Source of the DNA: Dipteris shenzhenensis
Lineage: Eukaryota; Polypodiophyta; Polypodiopsida; Gleicheniales
Assembly: GCA_047967505.1 (NCBI GenBank)
Contig: CM106540.1
Direction: 5' to 3' (one strand)
Length of the DNA stretch: 64,000 bases
Both the position numbers and the translations under genes were made by a program. This document shows positions 33,621 through 44,325 of this stretch, piece by piece. The first letter of the stretch is position 1. Each line of letters begins with the position of its first letter. The notes below the pieces were generated by a model. That model saw only the letters and a program-made list of their open reading frames with translations. It did no database searches and had not been told where the DNA came from.

Positions 33621-35570
33621 AGCCCAAAAATAATCAGGCATGTTTTTCTCATTTAGTATCGCCCGTCCTACTTCTGCAATATGCCTGTTCTTCCTTTCTG
33701 CAACCCCATTCTGCTGAGGGGTAGACCTGCATGAGTACTTCCTTTGAATTCCCTGTTCTTTCAGATATTCACAAAATTCTTCTGAAAAGTACTCTCCCCC
33801 TCCATCAGATCTTAGCACTTTAATATGCACACCTTTCTCTTTTTCAACCATGGCCTTAAAAGCCTTGAAATGGCTGAACACTTCACTTTTGTGCTTCATA
33901 AAATAAATCCACACCTTCCTAGTGTAGTCATCAATAAACGTCACATAATAATGGCATCCACCAATAGAAGCAGCTTTGGTTGTCCAAACATCTGAATGGA
34001 TCACTTCCAAAGGTCTTCTGCTCACCTTAGCATTTTTGGGAAATGCATGTCTGGCCTGCTTACCCATCTGGCATGCTTCACATACCTTTTGCATTCCCTC
34101 AACTCTGAATTTAGGCAAACCTGCAACAATGTTTTTCGTTTGCATAGATTTCAGCCTTTGTATATTCACATGCCCAATGCGCTTGTGCCATATCTCAATA
34201 TCTGCAATGACACCTCTCCCATGCGCAAACATAGCAGCTTTCACCTCAGGCATATCAACATCCAAGGTGAACATTCTGCCATTTTTGTTGCCTTTCGCAA
34301 CCAAGCGGCACTTATTTTTCAAGTCCTCAACGAAGCATCCATCAGGATTAAATCTAACCTGCAGACCTTGCTCAACCATCTGGCCAACTGAAACCAGGTT
34401 CTTAGTGATTTTTGGAACATGAAGTACATCTACCAAGTACTTCGTTTTGCCATCCTGCATAGCCAATGGCACTTTACCAACCTGCGTAATTGGGTGCGCA
34501 GTATCATCACCTGTTTCAACATAACCTGGCTTATCCAAATTTCTAACATCATGAAACCACTCACCATGACTGGTCATGTGGTTAGAGGCACCTGAATCAA
34601 CATACCAAACATCATTGCAAGCTGCAGCATCTCCTGACATGGAGTTAACCATATGCTGCATCACAAAAAGGTGCTCATTTCTGTCATCACCATGCCCACT
34701 TGATGATGCATAGTTGCTTTGCTGCAACTTCCCACTTTTGATGTCATTCTGCTTCTTATAGCATGTATTCTCCTTGTGTCCAGGCTTTCCACAATAATAG
34801 CATTCTGTGCTGCTATTTACTTGCTGGTTCCTTTGCCATGAACCACGGCCTCTTTGGCTCCCCCTGCCTCTAGAACTACCACGTCCTCCTCCATAGGACT
34901 GGTTTTCCTGTTGTTGCTGTTGGTTCTGATTTCCTACTCGGCCACCAAAACGGCCTCTTTCTCTACCTCTGCCTCTACCTGTATTCGAGTAGTGCTCTTC
35001 ACTCAGCAAGAGAGCAATAAGTTCTTGAAAATCAGGAAATGTTTCACGGACTCCAATGGATGTCCGAAACTGTGCATAATCTTTCCCAAGACCATTCAAG
35101 GTCACGGACACTAAGTCCTCATCATCAACAGGTGCTCCAATGGAGGCAAGAGAATCTGCAAGGCCTTTCACCTTCAAGGAATACTCATTTATATTCAGAT
35201 TTTTCCTTTGCACATTGTGCAACTCCTGCTTTAGCTGCATCTTTCGTGCTTTGGTATTTGTGCTATACAGCTTCACCAATGTATCCCATGCCTCCTTAGG
35301 CGTCTCTACATCCTGTATATGCACAATCATAGAATCTGAAATGCTAACAGATAGCCAATACAAGCATTTTCTGGCTTTTTCATGCCATTCCTTAAAGGCC
35401 TTCAATTCAGCAGGAGTGGGAGCAGTACCCAAAACTGGTTCTGCAGTTTTACCACTGATGTAATCCCAAACTCCCTTTCCCATAAGGAAGTTTGTCATCC
35501 TGAACTTCCATGCTTGGAAGTTGTTCTTGTCAAGCTTCTCACTGACAATGGTAGACAGATTCTCAGACAT
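33621..35570 (-). pseudogene. Copia-A gag, protease and integrase, cut at the inversion breakpoint
   Basis: The start ATG at 35568-35570 gives MSENLSTIVSEKLDKNNFQA. Gag core, the Gly/Arg-rich RGRG region, zinc knuckle CYYCGKPGHKENTC, protease WYVDSGASNHMTS, pre-integrase HKRIGHVNIQ and integrase (HSDVWTTK, RSDGGGEY, GVAERKNR) are all open. Compared with Copia-B, 15 codons are missing just before the RGRG region (about 34985-34995). At 33621 the frame leaves the element and reads about 56 codons of mosaic repeat (LILLCSDHCLHCVEIIW) to a stop at 33453, so the open frame is a chimera made by the inversion. RT and RNase H are on the other side of the break. Confidence 0.92.
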
Positions 35571-36137
35571 TTTACAAATCACGAATTGCAACAGCAACCT
35601 GTAAACACAGCAAATGCCTCACAAGGGCAAATAGCAAAACTTCTGCGAAAAGCCTCACAGGGGCAGATCTGCAACACTGACGAAAGTGGTATTTCACCAC
35701 ACAGTCACTTCCTAGTGACGATTTTGCATCAACAGGCAATAGGCATGAATCTGCAACTCCCAATATCTCAGCACACAGGCATACGATGCAATTTCTGTGG
35801 CACCTTTCCACCGACTGGCCGCGCGCAGTGGTCGCACAGCAAAAACAGGGCCTTTTTCTGAGTGCCTGCGAAGAACTTCCGCCTTCAAAACGGGCCCCGA
35901 AACGGCCTCAAATCAGAAAAATAAAGTCACCAAGCGCTTTGCCCTCTCCCGCAGCATATACTGCGCTCTCGCCGCACCGCGAAGGGCCTCTCAATCTGAA
36001 GCAGTGCACTCCTGCACTTCTGGCTGTGCTACCTGCAGAGATTTGCTCCCAAACTCGAAATAGGAAAGCTACACTGGTCCTCTTACCAGGACACCACAAA
36101 CTTGGCTTGCTTTCTTGAGCTCCTTACCACGAACAAG

Positions 36138-36149
36138 GCTCTGATACCA
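36138..36149 (-). other. Primer binding site of Copia-A
   Basis: The minus strand reads TGGTATCAGAGC directly after the LTR end. Confidence 0.92.
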
Positions 36150-36447
36150 TGTAAAGAAAGAGGGAGAGAGATAGGAGACTCAAGTTCAGCTTTCTTCACA
36201 ACATACAAAAGAGAGAGGACACAAGGTTGGAGGGTGAAGCCTTTCTTCACTTTTGCACACAACAACCATACAATAGAAGAGGGAAATACCCTATATGTCG
36301 AAACCTAGAATACGTGGTTCATATGTGAACCCAAACCAAAAACATACGTGGTAGTCTAACTACACCACGAGTACAACTAACATAGGCGATGACATAAATG
36401 ATAGTCATCCAGGAGATATATCGGGGGTAGAGCTTGATATCTCAACA
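36150..36447 (-). repeat. 5' LTR of Copia-A (inverted)
   Basis: 298 bp, TGTTGAGATATC...TTTCTTTACA on the minus strand. It appears identical to 45919-46216, including variants (GATATATCTCC, TCATCGCC) that differ from both Copia-B LTRs. Confidence 0.95.
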
Positions 36448-36849
36448 ATTACAGGAGCTGGCTTGGGCTTGTTTGTGCATGGCTCCATCAAGAGAGGGAC
36501 TACTATTCTCCATTATGGAGGTGACAAGTACTCCTACAGAGACAGGAAGGAATTATGTAGAGTTCATCCAAGGCTAAAGAAGTACTCGATCCAAGAGGAC
36601 CCTACTGTCCCTATGAAGGATATGGTGCATATTGTTGGTGATGTTCAATATGGCAATGTGGCAGGATTTATTAACAGCAATAGAAATACCAATGTAAAGC
36701 CAAATGTTTGTTATGTATTTTCCCCTGATGTTCCACCTTGGTATGACCCCATGATGAACATAGATATTGCAGAATATGGTCACATTTGTATTGAATCCAT
36801 AGATGATATACATGCAGGAGAGGAGCTATTTGCAGACTATGAGTTTTGA
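36448..36849 (+). pseudogene. SET domain, main part, separated from its gene by insertion and inversion
   Basis: From the TSD onward the plus strand reads ITGAGLGLFVHGSIKRGTTI, then a YGG motif, VAGFINSNRNTNVKPN and GEELFADYEF with a TGA stop at 36847-36849. These are the SET-domain landmarks of protein lysine methyltransferases: GxGxGLF for S-adenosylmethionine, an N-x-S-like FIN segment and the GEEL..DY end. The usual NHSC is FINSN, which occurs in some divergent SET proteins. No post-SET cysteines follow. The first residues of the domain are on the minus strand at 46217-46351. The split codon (AC plus A) joins in frame across the GTAAT duplication. Without promoter and start it is not expected to be expressed from here. 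Confidence 0.82.
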
Positions 36850-37700
36850 ATAACAACATTGTATATCTTTATACAATCATTACTTATGGGAATTACTACT
36901 TTCTTGCCAACTATGTAAATTGGTGCGTAATTGTTGTGTGTGAATAATATGCAAACATGTTCATAACTACAGTGTCTCTCATGCCATTCTTTCCGGTGCC
37001 ATTCTCTTTGGGGCTAGAAATTGAGAGTTTCTTTGGAATCATGATTTATTTCAGGGATTTCAATGGTGTATCAACAAGTTATGTTTTCATCCTAAAGTGT
37101 ACTTTTTTACTTTGCAATGAGTAATCAACATGACATGTAAAGTTATTTTTTTGTAATGCTAGTCAGTCCAAACATTGAAAGTGCACAATAAATGATTGTC
37201 ATTGCCACCTAAATTACATCAAATGCTTGTCATTGCCCATTGATTTTCCATCAACTACATATCTTGCATTCATTCTCCTCAACTACATATCTTGATTTTC
37301 CATCAACTGCATATCTTACTAAGTTAAAGAGCCTGTGCGTTTTCATTGCAATACTCATGGTTATTAATTACACTCTACATTTTTTAAACGGTGTTTTGGA
37401 GATTTTCAAATGAGAATGCTCACAAAAAAAGCGAGTCTCAATATCAATGGAAATTCCAGAATTATGAAGGTGTTTTTGAACATCACTATGGCTCACGAGA
37501 TGAATCTAACTCAAATGGGTTTCAAAGTTTATTATTTTTTTGATGATAACGTAGTTTAGACACTGATATTCTATTTATTATTTGAGAATGTAGTTGATAT
37601 TTCACACTTCATGAATGGCTATCTAGTCTATTTTCACATATTTCTCCTGTTTTTTCATTGAGGGGAGCTACAATTTCTTCCAAAACTGCCATTCTGGAAA
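36850..37700. other. Former 3' flank of the host gene, no gene seen
   Basis: AT-rich, with small direct repeats (CATCAACTACATATCTTG near 37250-37320). One TGCCATTCT...GTGCCATTCTCTTTGG pair near 36980-37010 resembles the palindrome half-site. Confidence 0.5.
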
Positions 37701-37724
37701 TTGGGTTTTTCCCCGAATTGGGAA

Positions 37725-38144
37725 TTGGAAATGGCATTGAGAAGCCTAAACTCACATGCTCATTCTTCTATGTATCGATCACTGTCTCCGCTGTGTAGAG
37801 ATCATATGGAATTGTGTCAATCTCTGTGGAGAATGACACCAGTGAGAATGGTAGTGGTGCCAATCTCATAACATGACCTGCAAACATGCACAAGGAATCC
37901 TAAACTCACATGTGCATTCTTCTATGTAGAGATCACTGTCTCCGTTGTGTAGAGATCATATGGAATTGTGTCAATCTCTGAGTTCATCAAACTCACATGT
38001 GGATTGGAATCGGACAACACTCTCCTATGATCATTGGAATACCCCTCCTAGAATAGTAGGGTGAACATTTGTACAAGTGGAGAATGGCAGTGGTGCCAAT
38101 ATCTTATTAGGCCCTAAGAAATGGCATTGACAAGCCTAAACTCA
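37725..38144 (-). repeat. Mosaic repeat block, right copy, inverted, ending at an inversion breakpoint
   Basis: The minus strand reads the same modules as 32888-33620. The last module ends CCTAAACTCA at 38144. On the minus strand, TGAGTTTAGG fits directly after GAATGAGCAT at 33620, with one base lost. Confidence 0.9.
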
Positions 38145-38871
38145 AAGCAGTAGCAACTGCTGTTTATATTATGAACAGAACCCCCACTGCAGCTGTCCAT
38201 GGCATGACGCCTGAAGAAATGTATACAGGCCAAAAACCAAATATTTCTCACTTGAAGGTATTTGGTTGCATAGCTTATGTTCATGTTCCTGATGAGAAGA
38301 GAACAAAGCTAGATCCAAAGGCAGAAAAATGCATCTTTATTGGATATGCTCAGCACCAGAAAGGGTATCGCTGTTATAACCCTTCCACCCGCAAAATGCA
38401 AGTGAGCAGAGATGTTGTTTTTGATGAAATGAGCAGCTGGTATGCACCAACTGTTATGGTAGGAGATGCAGATGCAGGAAATGGGAATGCTGCAATAAAT
38501 GCAGAGCAGCAATCTCAAGCCTTGAGTGGACCCAGAGAGTCCTCTACTAGTGGATCTAATGCATGGACAGGGAGATTGAGATCTAGTGAATCGTCACATG
38601 GCAGTCCTGATAGTGTTGTGCAGGTATCACATAAGGGAAAAGAAAAAGTGGACCATGCTCCAGTATTTGATGTGTCTGCTGGTAGCTCTCATGTTGATGG
38701 AGAGTCAAGCGGCTCTGAAATGAGCCTTGATGAGGAACTTGGGATTCCTTCTGTTATTACACCTGGTGCAAGGAAAAGCAGGCATGATTTAAAGACGCCT
38801 GCAACTGATCCAGTTGTACGGAGGTCCACTCGTATTAAGTATCCAGTTGACAGGCTGAGATATGATGGGTA
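38145..38871 (+). pseudogene. Copia-A integrase end and connection region, up to Copia-B
   Basis: The reading resumes at the breakpoint with AVATAVYIMNRTPTAAVHGM, then TKLDPKAEKCIFIGYAQHQK, YNPSTRKMQVSRDVVFDE and the Ser-rich linker. It ends at RLRYDGY, where Copia-B is inserted. It differs from Copia-B by only a few substitutions. In the uninverted element it follows 33621 directly with one base missing. Confidence 0.92.
38867..38871. other. Target site duplication GGGTA of Copia-B, left
   Basis: The exact match is at 44321-44325. Copia-A codons continue after it. Confidence 0.93.
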
Positions 38872-39170
38872 TGTTGAGATATCAAGCTCTATCCCCGACA
38901 TATCTCCTGGATGACTATCATTTATGTCACCGTCTATGTTAGTTGTACTCGTGGTGTAGTTAGACTACCACGTATGTTTTTGGTTTGGGTTCACATATGA
39001 ACCACGTATTCTAGGTTTTGACATATAGGGTATTTCCCTCTTCTATTGTATTGTTGTTGTGTGCAAAAGTGAAGAAAGGCTTCACCCTCCAACCTTGTGT
39101 CCTCTCTCTTTTTGTGTGTTGTCAAGAAAGCTGAACTTGAGTCTCCTATCTCTCTCCCTTATTCTTTACA
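38872..39170 (+). repeat. 5' LTR of Copia-B
   Basis: TGTTGAGATATC...ATTCTTTACA, 299 bp, matching 44022-44320. Confidence 0.96.
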
Positions 39171-39183
39171 TGGTATCAGAGCC
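39171..39183 (+). other. Primer binding site of Copia-B
   Basis: TGGTATCAGAGCC abuts the LTR with no gap. Confidence 0.95.
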
Positions 39184-39708
39184 TTGTTCGTGGTAAGGAG
39201 CTCAAGAAAGCTAGCCAAGTTTGTGGTGTCCTGGTAAGAGGACCAGTGTAGCTTTCCTATTTCGAGTTTGGGAGCAAATCTCTGCAGGTAGCACAGCCAG
39301 AAGTGCAAGAGTGCACTGCTTCAGATTGAGAGGCCCTTCGCGGTGCGGCGAGAGCGCAGTATATGCTGCGGGAGAGGGCGAAGAGGCCGTTTCGGGGCCG
39401 TTTTGAAGGCGGAAGTTCTTCGCAGGCACTCAGAAAAAGGCCTTGTTTTTGCTCGCGCGGCTAGTCGGTGGAAAGGTGCCACAGAAATTGCATCGTATGC
39501 CTATGTGCAGAGATATTGGGAGTTGCAGATTCATGCCTGTTGCCTGTTGATGCAAAATCGTCACGAGGAAGTGACTGTGTGGTGAAATACCACTTTCGTC
39601 AGTGTTGCAGATCCGCCCCTGTGAGGCTTTTCGCAGAAGTTTTGCTATTTGCCCTTGTGAGGCATTTGCTGTGTTTACAGGTTGCTGTTGCAATTCGTGA
39701 TTTGTAAA
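39184..39708 (+). other. Leader of Copia-B, no gene
   Basis: A 525-bp leader between the primer binding site and the polyprotein start. It is GC-richer near 39330-39420 (GCGGCGAGAGCGC). The short open frames in it are not conserved as proteins. Confidence 0.65.
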
Positions 39709-42700
39709 ATGTCTGAGAATCTGTCTACCATTGTCAGTGAGAAGCTTGACAAGAACAACTTCCAAGCATGGAAGTTCAGGATGACAAACTTCTTTATGGG
39801 AAAGGGAGTTTGGGATTACATCAGTGGTGAAACTGCAGGACCAGTTTTGGGTGCTGCTCCCACTCCTGCTGAAGTGAAGGCCTTTAAAGAATGGCATGAA
39901 AAAGCCAGAAAATGCCTGTATTGGCTGTCCGTTAGCATTTCAGATTCTATGATTGTGCATATACAGGATCTAGAGACGCCTAAGGAGGCATGGGATACAT
40001 TGGTGAAGCTGTATAGCACAAATACCAAAGCACGAAAGATGCAGCTAAAGCAGGAGTTGCACAATGTGCAAAGGAAAAATATGAATATAAATGAGTATTC
40101 CTTGAAGGTGAAAGGCCTTGCAGATTCTCTTGCCTCCATTGGAGCACCTGTTGATGATGAGGACTTAGTGTCCGTGACCTTGAATGGTCTTGGGAAAGAT
40201 TATGCACAATTTCGGACATCCATTGGAGTCCGTGAAACATTTCCTGATTTTCAGGAACTTATTGCTCTCTTGCTGAGTGAAGAGCAAAGGAATGGTGGTT
40301 CAGCCACCTCAACTTCTCAAGAGACTGCTTTCTACTCGAATACAGGTAGAGGCAGAGGTAGAGGAAGAGGCCGTTCTGGTGGCCGTGCAGGAAATCAGAA
40401 CCAACAGCAACAACAGGAAAACCAGTCCTATGGAGGAGGACGTGGTAGTTCTAGAGGCAGGGGGAGCCAAAGAGGCCGTGGTTCATGGCAAAGGAACCAG
40501 CAAGTAAATAGCAGCATAGAATGCTATTATTGTGGAAAGCCTGGACACAAGGAGAATACATGCTATAAAAAGCAGAATGACATCAAAAGTGGAAAGTTGC
40601 AGCAAAGCAACTATGCATCATCAAGTGGGCATGGTGACGACAGAAATGAGCACCTTTTTGTGATGCAGCATATGGTTAACTCCATGTCAGGAGATGCTGC
40701 AGCTTGCAATGATGTTTGGTATGTTGATTCAGGTGCCTCTAACCACATGACCAGTCATGGTGAGTGGTTTCATGATGTCAGAAATTTGGATAAGCCAGGT
40801 TATGTTGAAACAGGTGATGATACTGCGCACCCAATTACGCAGGTTGGTAAAGTGCCATTGGCTATGCAGGATGGCAAAACAAAGTACTTGGCAGATGTAC
40901 TTCATGTTCCAAAAATCACTAAGAACCTGGTTTCAGTTGGCCAGATGGTTGAGCAAGGTCTGCAGGTTAGATTTAACCCTGATGGATGCTTCGTTGAGGA
41001 CTTGAAAAATAAGTGCCGCTTGGTTGCAAAAGGCAACAAAAATGGCAGAATGTTCACCTTGGATGTTGATATGCCTGAGGTGAAAGCTGCTATGTTTGCG
41101 CATGGGAGAGGTGTCATTGCAGATATTGAGATATGGCACAAGCGCATTGGGCACGTGAATATACAAAGGCTGAAATCTATGCAAACGAAAAACATTGTTG
41201 CAGGTTTGCCTAAATTCAGAGTTGAGGGAATGCAAAAGGTATGTGAAGCATGCCAAATGGGTAAGCAGGCCAGACATGCATTTCCCAAAAATGCTAAGGT
41301 GAGCAGAAGACCTTTGGAAGTGATCCATTCAGATGTTTGGACAACCAAAACTGCTTCTATTGGTGGATGCCATTATTATGTGACGTTTATTGATGACTAC
41401 ACTAGGAAGGTGTGGATTTATTTTATGAAGCACAAAAGTGAAGTGTTCAGCCATTTCAAGGCTTTTAAGGCCATGGTTGAAAAAGAGAAAGGTGTGCATA
41501 TTAAAGTGCTAAGATCTGATGGAGGGGGAGAGTACTTTTCAGAAGAATTTTGTGAATATCTGAAAGAACAGGGAATTCAAAGGAAGTACTCATGTAGGTC
41601 TACCCCTCAGCAGAATGGGGTTGCAGAAAGGAAGAACAGGCATATTGCAGAAGTAGGACGGGCGATCCTAAATGAGAAAAACATGCCTGATTATTTTTGG
41701 GCTGAAGCAGTAGCAACTGCTGTTTATATTATGAACAGAACCCCCACTGCAGCTGTCCATGGCATGACGCCTGAAGAAATGTATACAGGCCAAAAACCAG
41801 ATATTTCTCACTTGAAGGTATTTGGTTGCATAGCTTATGTTCATGTTCCTGATGAGAAGAGAACAAAGCTGGATCCAAAGGCAGAAAAATGCATCTTTAT
41901 TGGATATGCTCAGCACCAGAAAGGGTATCGCTGTTATAACCCTTCCACCCGCAAAATGCAAGTGAGCAGAGATGTTGTTTTTGATGAAATGAGCAGCTGG
42001 TATGCACCAACTGTTATGGTAGGAGATGCAGATGCAGGAAATGGGAATGCTGCAATAAATGCAGAGCAGCAATCTCAAGCCTTGAGTGGACCCAGAGAGT
42101 CCTCTACTAGTGGATCTAATGCATGGACAGGGAGATTGAGATCTAGTGAATCGTCACATGGCAGTCCTGATAGTGTTGTGCAGGTATCACATAAGGGAAA
42201 AGAAAAAGTGGACCATGCTCCAGTGTTTGATGTGTCTGCTGGTAGCTCTCATGTTGATGGAGAGTCAAGTGGCTCTGAAATGAGCCTTGATGAGGAACTT
42301 GGGATTCCTTCTGTTGTTACACCTGGTGCAAGGAAAAGCAGGCATGATTTAAAGACTCCTGCAACTGATCCAGTTGTACGGAGGTCCACTCGTATTAAGT
42401 ATCCAGTTGACAGGCTGAGATATGATGGGTATACAGCACATCACTATGCTTATATGGTCAAGGTTCTAGAGGAGCCAGAGCCCACATGTTTTGAGGATGC
42501 AGCAGGGCATAAAAATTGGGAAGCAGCTATGGATGAAGAGATGGCTGCCTTGGATGCAAACCACACTTGGGATTTGATGCCTTTGCCTCATGAAAAGAAG
42601 GCTATTGGCTGCAAGTGGGTTTACAAAGTAAAGCACAATGCTGATGGGTCTGTTAGCAGGTACAAGGCAAGATTGGTTGCCAAAGGTTTTGCACAGACAT

Positions 42701-44064
42701 ATGGAATTGACTATGAGGAAACTTTCAGCCCAGTTGCAAGGATGGCAACCGTGAGAGCAGTAATTGCTATGGCTGCTGCAAAGGGATGGTCTTTGCATCA
42801 GATGGATGTGAAAAATGCCTTCTTGCATGGTGACTTGCAGGAAGAGGTTTATATGATGCAGCCAGAAGGTTATGAGGATAAAGCACACCCCGATTTTGTA
42901 TGCAGGTTGCGCAAAGCCTTGTATGGCTTAAAACAGGCGCCGAGGGCATGGTCAGACAAGATAGGGCAATATCTTGTCACTATTGGATTTCAGATTTCCA
43001 ATTCAGATTTTTCACTTTATGTGAAAAGGACAAACAGAGGGATTGTGCTTATAGTCATCTATGTTGATGACTTGATTATTACAGGTGATAGTGATGCAGA
43101 CATTAATGAAGTGAAGCTGCTGTTGAAGCAGAAATTTGAGATGAAGGATTTGGGAGAACTGCGTTACTTCTTGGGCATTGAGGTTATTGGATCCCCGAGT
43201 GGGATATGGCTGTTGCAAAGGCAATACGGTTTGGACATGCTGTCCAAATATGGGATGACAGGCTGTAAGCCTATCTCTGTTCCATTGCAGCAGAATGTGA
43301 AGCTCAATGCAGAGTCAGGTGAGCTTCTTGAAGATATTACTATGTACAGGCGCATAGTAGGTAGCTTGATTTACATGACTATAACCAGACCAGATTTGAG
43401 CTATGCTGTGGGGCTGGTGAGTCAGTTTATGCAGGCACCGAGGAAGCCACATTTGGATGCGGCTAGGCGCATACTGCGGTATGTGAAGTCCACATTGCAT
43501 TATGGACTGTTTTATGAAGCTGGGTGTGCATTACAGGTACATGGATACACAGATGCTGACTGGGCTGGTAGTGTCTCAGACAGGAGATCTACTAGTGGTT
43601 TTATGTTTTCCCTTGGGAGTGGTGCCATCAGTTGGAGCAGCAAGAAGCAGCCAACAGTTGCCTTGTCGAGCACAGAGGCTGAGTACAGGGGTGCAGCAAT
43701 GGCTGCATGTGAGGTAGCTTGGTTACGGAAGCTACTTGCAGATATGGGACAGTCAGTTCATGCAGCAGTTGTCATTCATTGTGACAACATTAGCAGCATC
43801 ATGCTTGCTAATAACCCAGTTTATCATGCTAGAACGAAGCACATTGAGGTGCATTATCACTTTGTGAGAGAGAAGGTTCTAGCTGGTGAGATTGATCTTG
43901 TCTATGTCAGCACTGAGGAGCAGGTGGCTGATATCTTTACGAAGGCATTGGGTACCGAGAAGCTTCGCAGATTTAGGAGCTTGCTTGGTGTACGTGAGAT
44001 GGATTTGAGCTTGAGGGGGAGTGTTGAGATATCAAGCTCTATCCCCGACATATCTCCTGGATGA
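39709..44064 (+). CDS. gag-pol: Copia-B Gag-Pol polyprotein, 1451 aa, intact
   Basis: The start MSENLSTIVSEKL at 39709 was chosen because gag homology begins there. An in-frame ATG lies nine codons upstream. Order: gag (1-270) with an RGRGRGRG/Gln-rich stretch at about 215-265; zinc knuckle CYYCGKPGHKENTC at about 272-285; protease active Asp at about 340 (DSGA); pre-integrase HHCC; integrase D-D-E at about 542, 604 and 640; RT with YVDD at 1118-1121; RNase H with its first Asp at about 1282 (YTDADWAG), and SSTEAEY. All catalytic residues are present and there is no stop. It acts in cytoplasmic particles and the nucleus to copy and integrate the element. The last 14 codons lie in the 3' LTR. 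One Ala codon (GSVSADRR) of Copia-A is missing here. Confidence 0.96.
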   Translation: MSENLSTIVSEKLDKNNFQAWKFRMTNFFMGKGVWDYISGETAGPVLGAAPTPAEVKAFKEWHEKARKCLYWLSVSISDSMIVHIQDLETPKEAWDTLVKLYSTNTKARKMQLKQELHNVQRKNMNINEYSLKVKGLADSLASIGAPVDDEDLVSVTLNGLGKDYAQFRTSIGVRETFPDFQELIALLLSEEQRNGGSATSTSQETAFYSNTGRGRGRGRGRSGGRAGNQNQQQQQENQSYGGGRGSSRGRGSQRGRGSWQRNQQVNSSIECYYCGKPGHKENTCYKKQNDIKSGKLQQSNYASSSGHGDDRNEHLFVMQHMVNSMSGDAAACNDVWYVDSGASNHMTSHGEWFHDVRNLDKPGYVETGDDTAHPITQVGKVPLAMQDGKTKYLADVLHVPKITKNLVSVGQMVEQGLQVRFNPDGCFVEDLKNKCRLVAKGNKNGRMFTLDVDMPEVKAAMFAHGRGVIADIEIWHKRIGHVNIQRLKSMQTKNIVAGLPKFRVEGMQKVCEACQMGKQARHAFPKNAKVSRRPLEVIHSDVWTTKTASIGGCHYYVTFIDDYTRKVWIYFMKHKSEVFSHFKAFKAMVEKEKGVHIKVLRSDGGGEYFSEEFCEYLKEQGIQRKYSCRSTPQQNGVAERKNRHIAEVGRAILNEKNMPDYFWAEAVATAVYIMNRTPTAAVHGMTPEEMYTGQKPDISHLKVFGCIAYVHVPDEKRTKLDPKAEKCIFIGYAQHQKGYRCYNPSTRKMQVSRDVVFDEMSSWYAPTVMVGDADAGNGNAAINAEQQSQALSGPRESSTSGSNAWTGRLRSSESSHGSPDSVVQVSHKGKEKVDHAPVFDVSAGSSHVDGESSGSEMSLDEELGIPSVVTPGARKSRHDLKTPATDPVVRRSTRIKYPVDRLRYDGYTAHHYAYMVKVLEEPEPTCFEDAAGHKNWEAAMDEEMAALDANHTWDLMPLPHEKKAIGCKWVYKVKHNADGSVSRYKARLVAKGFAQTYGIDYEETFSPVARMATVRAVIAMAAAKGWSLHQMDVKNAFLHGDLQEEVYMMQPEGYEDKAHPDFVCRLRKALYGLKQAPRAWSDKIGQYLVTIGFQISNSDFSLYVKRTNRGIVLIVIYVDDLIITGDSDADINEVKLLLKQKFEMKDLGELRYFLGIEVIGSPSGIWLLQRQYGLDMLSKYGMTGCKPISVPLQQNVKLNAESGELLEDITMYRRIVGSLIYMTITRPDLSYAVGLVSQFMQAPRKPHLDAARRILRYVKSTLHYGLFYEAGCALQVHGYTDADWAGSVSDRRSTSGFMFSLGSGAISWSSKKQPTVALSSTEAEYRGAAMAACEVAWLRKLLADMGQSVHAAVVIHCDNISSIMLANNPVYHARTKHIEVHYHFVREKVLAGEIDLVYVSTEEQVADIFTKALGTEKLRRFRSLLGVREMDLSLRGSVEISSSIPDISPG
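44011..44021 (+). other. Polypurine tract of Copia-B, inside the coding region
   Basis: TTGAGGGGGAG directly precedes the 3' LTR and is translated as part of LRGS. Confidence 0.85.
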
Positions 44065-44320
44065 CTATCATTTATGTCACCGTCTATGTTAGTTGTACTC
44101 GTGGTGTAGTTAGACTACCACGTATGTTTTTGGTTTGGGTTCACATATGAACCACGTATTCTAGGTTTTGACATATAGGGTATTTCCCTCTTCTATTGTA
44201 TTGTTGTTGTGTGCAAAAGTGAAGAAAGGCTTCACCCTCCAACCTTGTGTCCTCTCTCTTTTTGTGTGTTGTCAAGAAAGCTGAACTTGAGTCTCCTATC
44301 TCTCTCCCTTATTCTTTACA
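44022..44320 (+). repeat. 3' LTR of Copia-B
   Basis: 299 bp, matching the 5' LTR. It is followed by the target duplication GGGTA at 44321-44325. Confidence 0.96.
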
Positions 44321-44325
44321 GGGTA

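Larger units (their letters stand above)
33621..36447 (-). mobile_element. Copia-A, 5' half, inverted: LTR, gag, protease, integrase
   Basis: The sequence is nearly identical to Copia-B (38872-44320) but on the minus strand. It stops at integrase codon YFWA (33621). The missing continuation starts at 38145 on the plus strand. Its LTR (36150-36447) matches the LTR at 45919-46216 with no difference that I could see. The flanking bases ATTAC at 36448-36452 are the reverse complement of GTAAT at 46217-46221, so these are the two ends of one insertion. Confidence 0.93.
38872..44320 (+). mobile_element. Copia-B: complete, apparently intact Ty1/copia element nested in Copia-A
   Basis: 5449 bp with 299-bp LTRs at 38872-39170 and 44022-44320. 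I saw no difference between the LTRs when comparing them by eye. A perfect primer binding site, a polypurine tract, a single long open frame and perfect 5-bp target duplications are present. This suggests a very recent insertion and a potentially autonomous copy. It is the same family as Copia-A, but its LTR differs at about ten positions. Confidence 0.96.

Noticed and set aside
33453-35597. 714-codon open frame as a distinct protein
   Set aside because: Its last 56 codons are mosaic repeat joined by the inversion. It is a broken Copia-A frame.
32888-38144. Inversion by recombination between the inverted mosaic repeats at its ends
   Set aside because: The joins fall inside Copia-A unique sequence at one side of each breakpoint and rebuild a single module when reversed. 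Two breaks with end joining explain this better.
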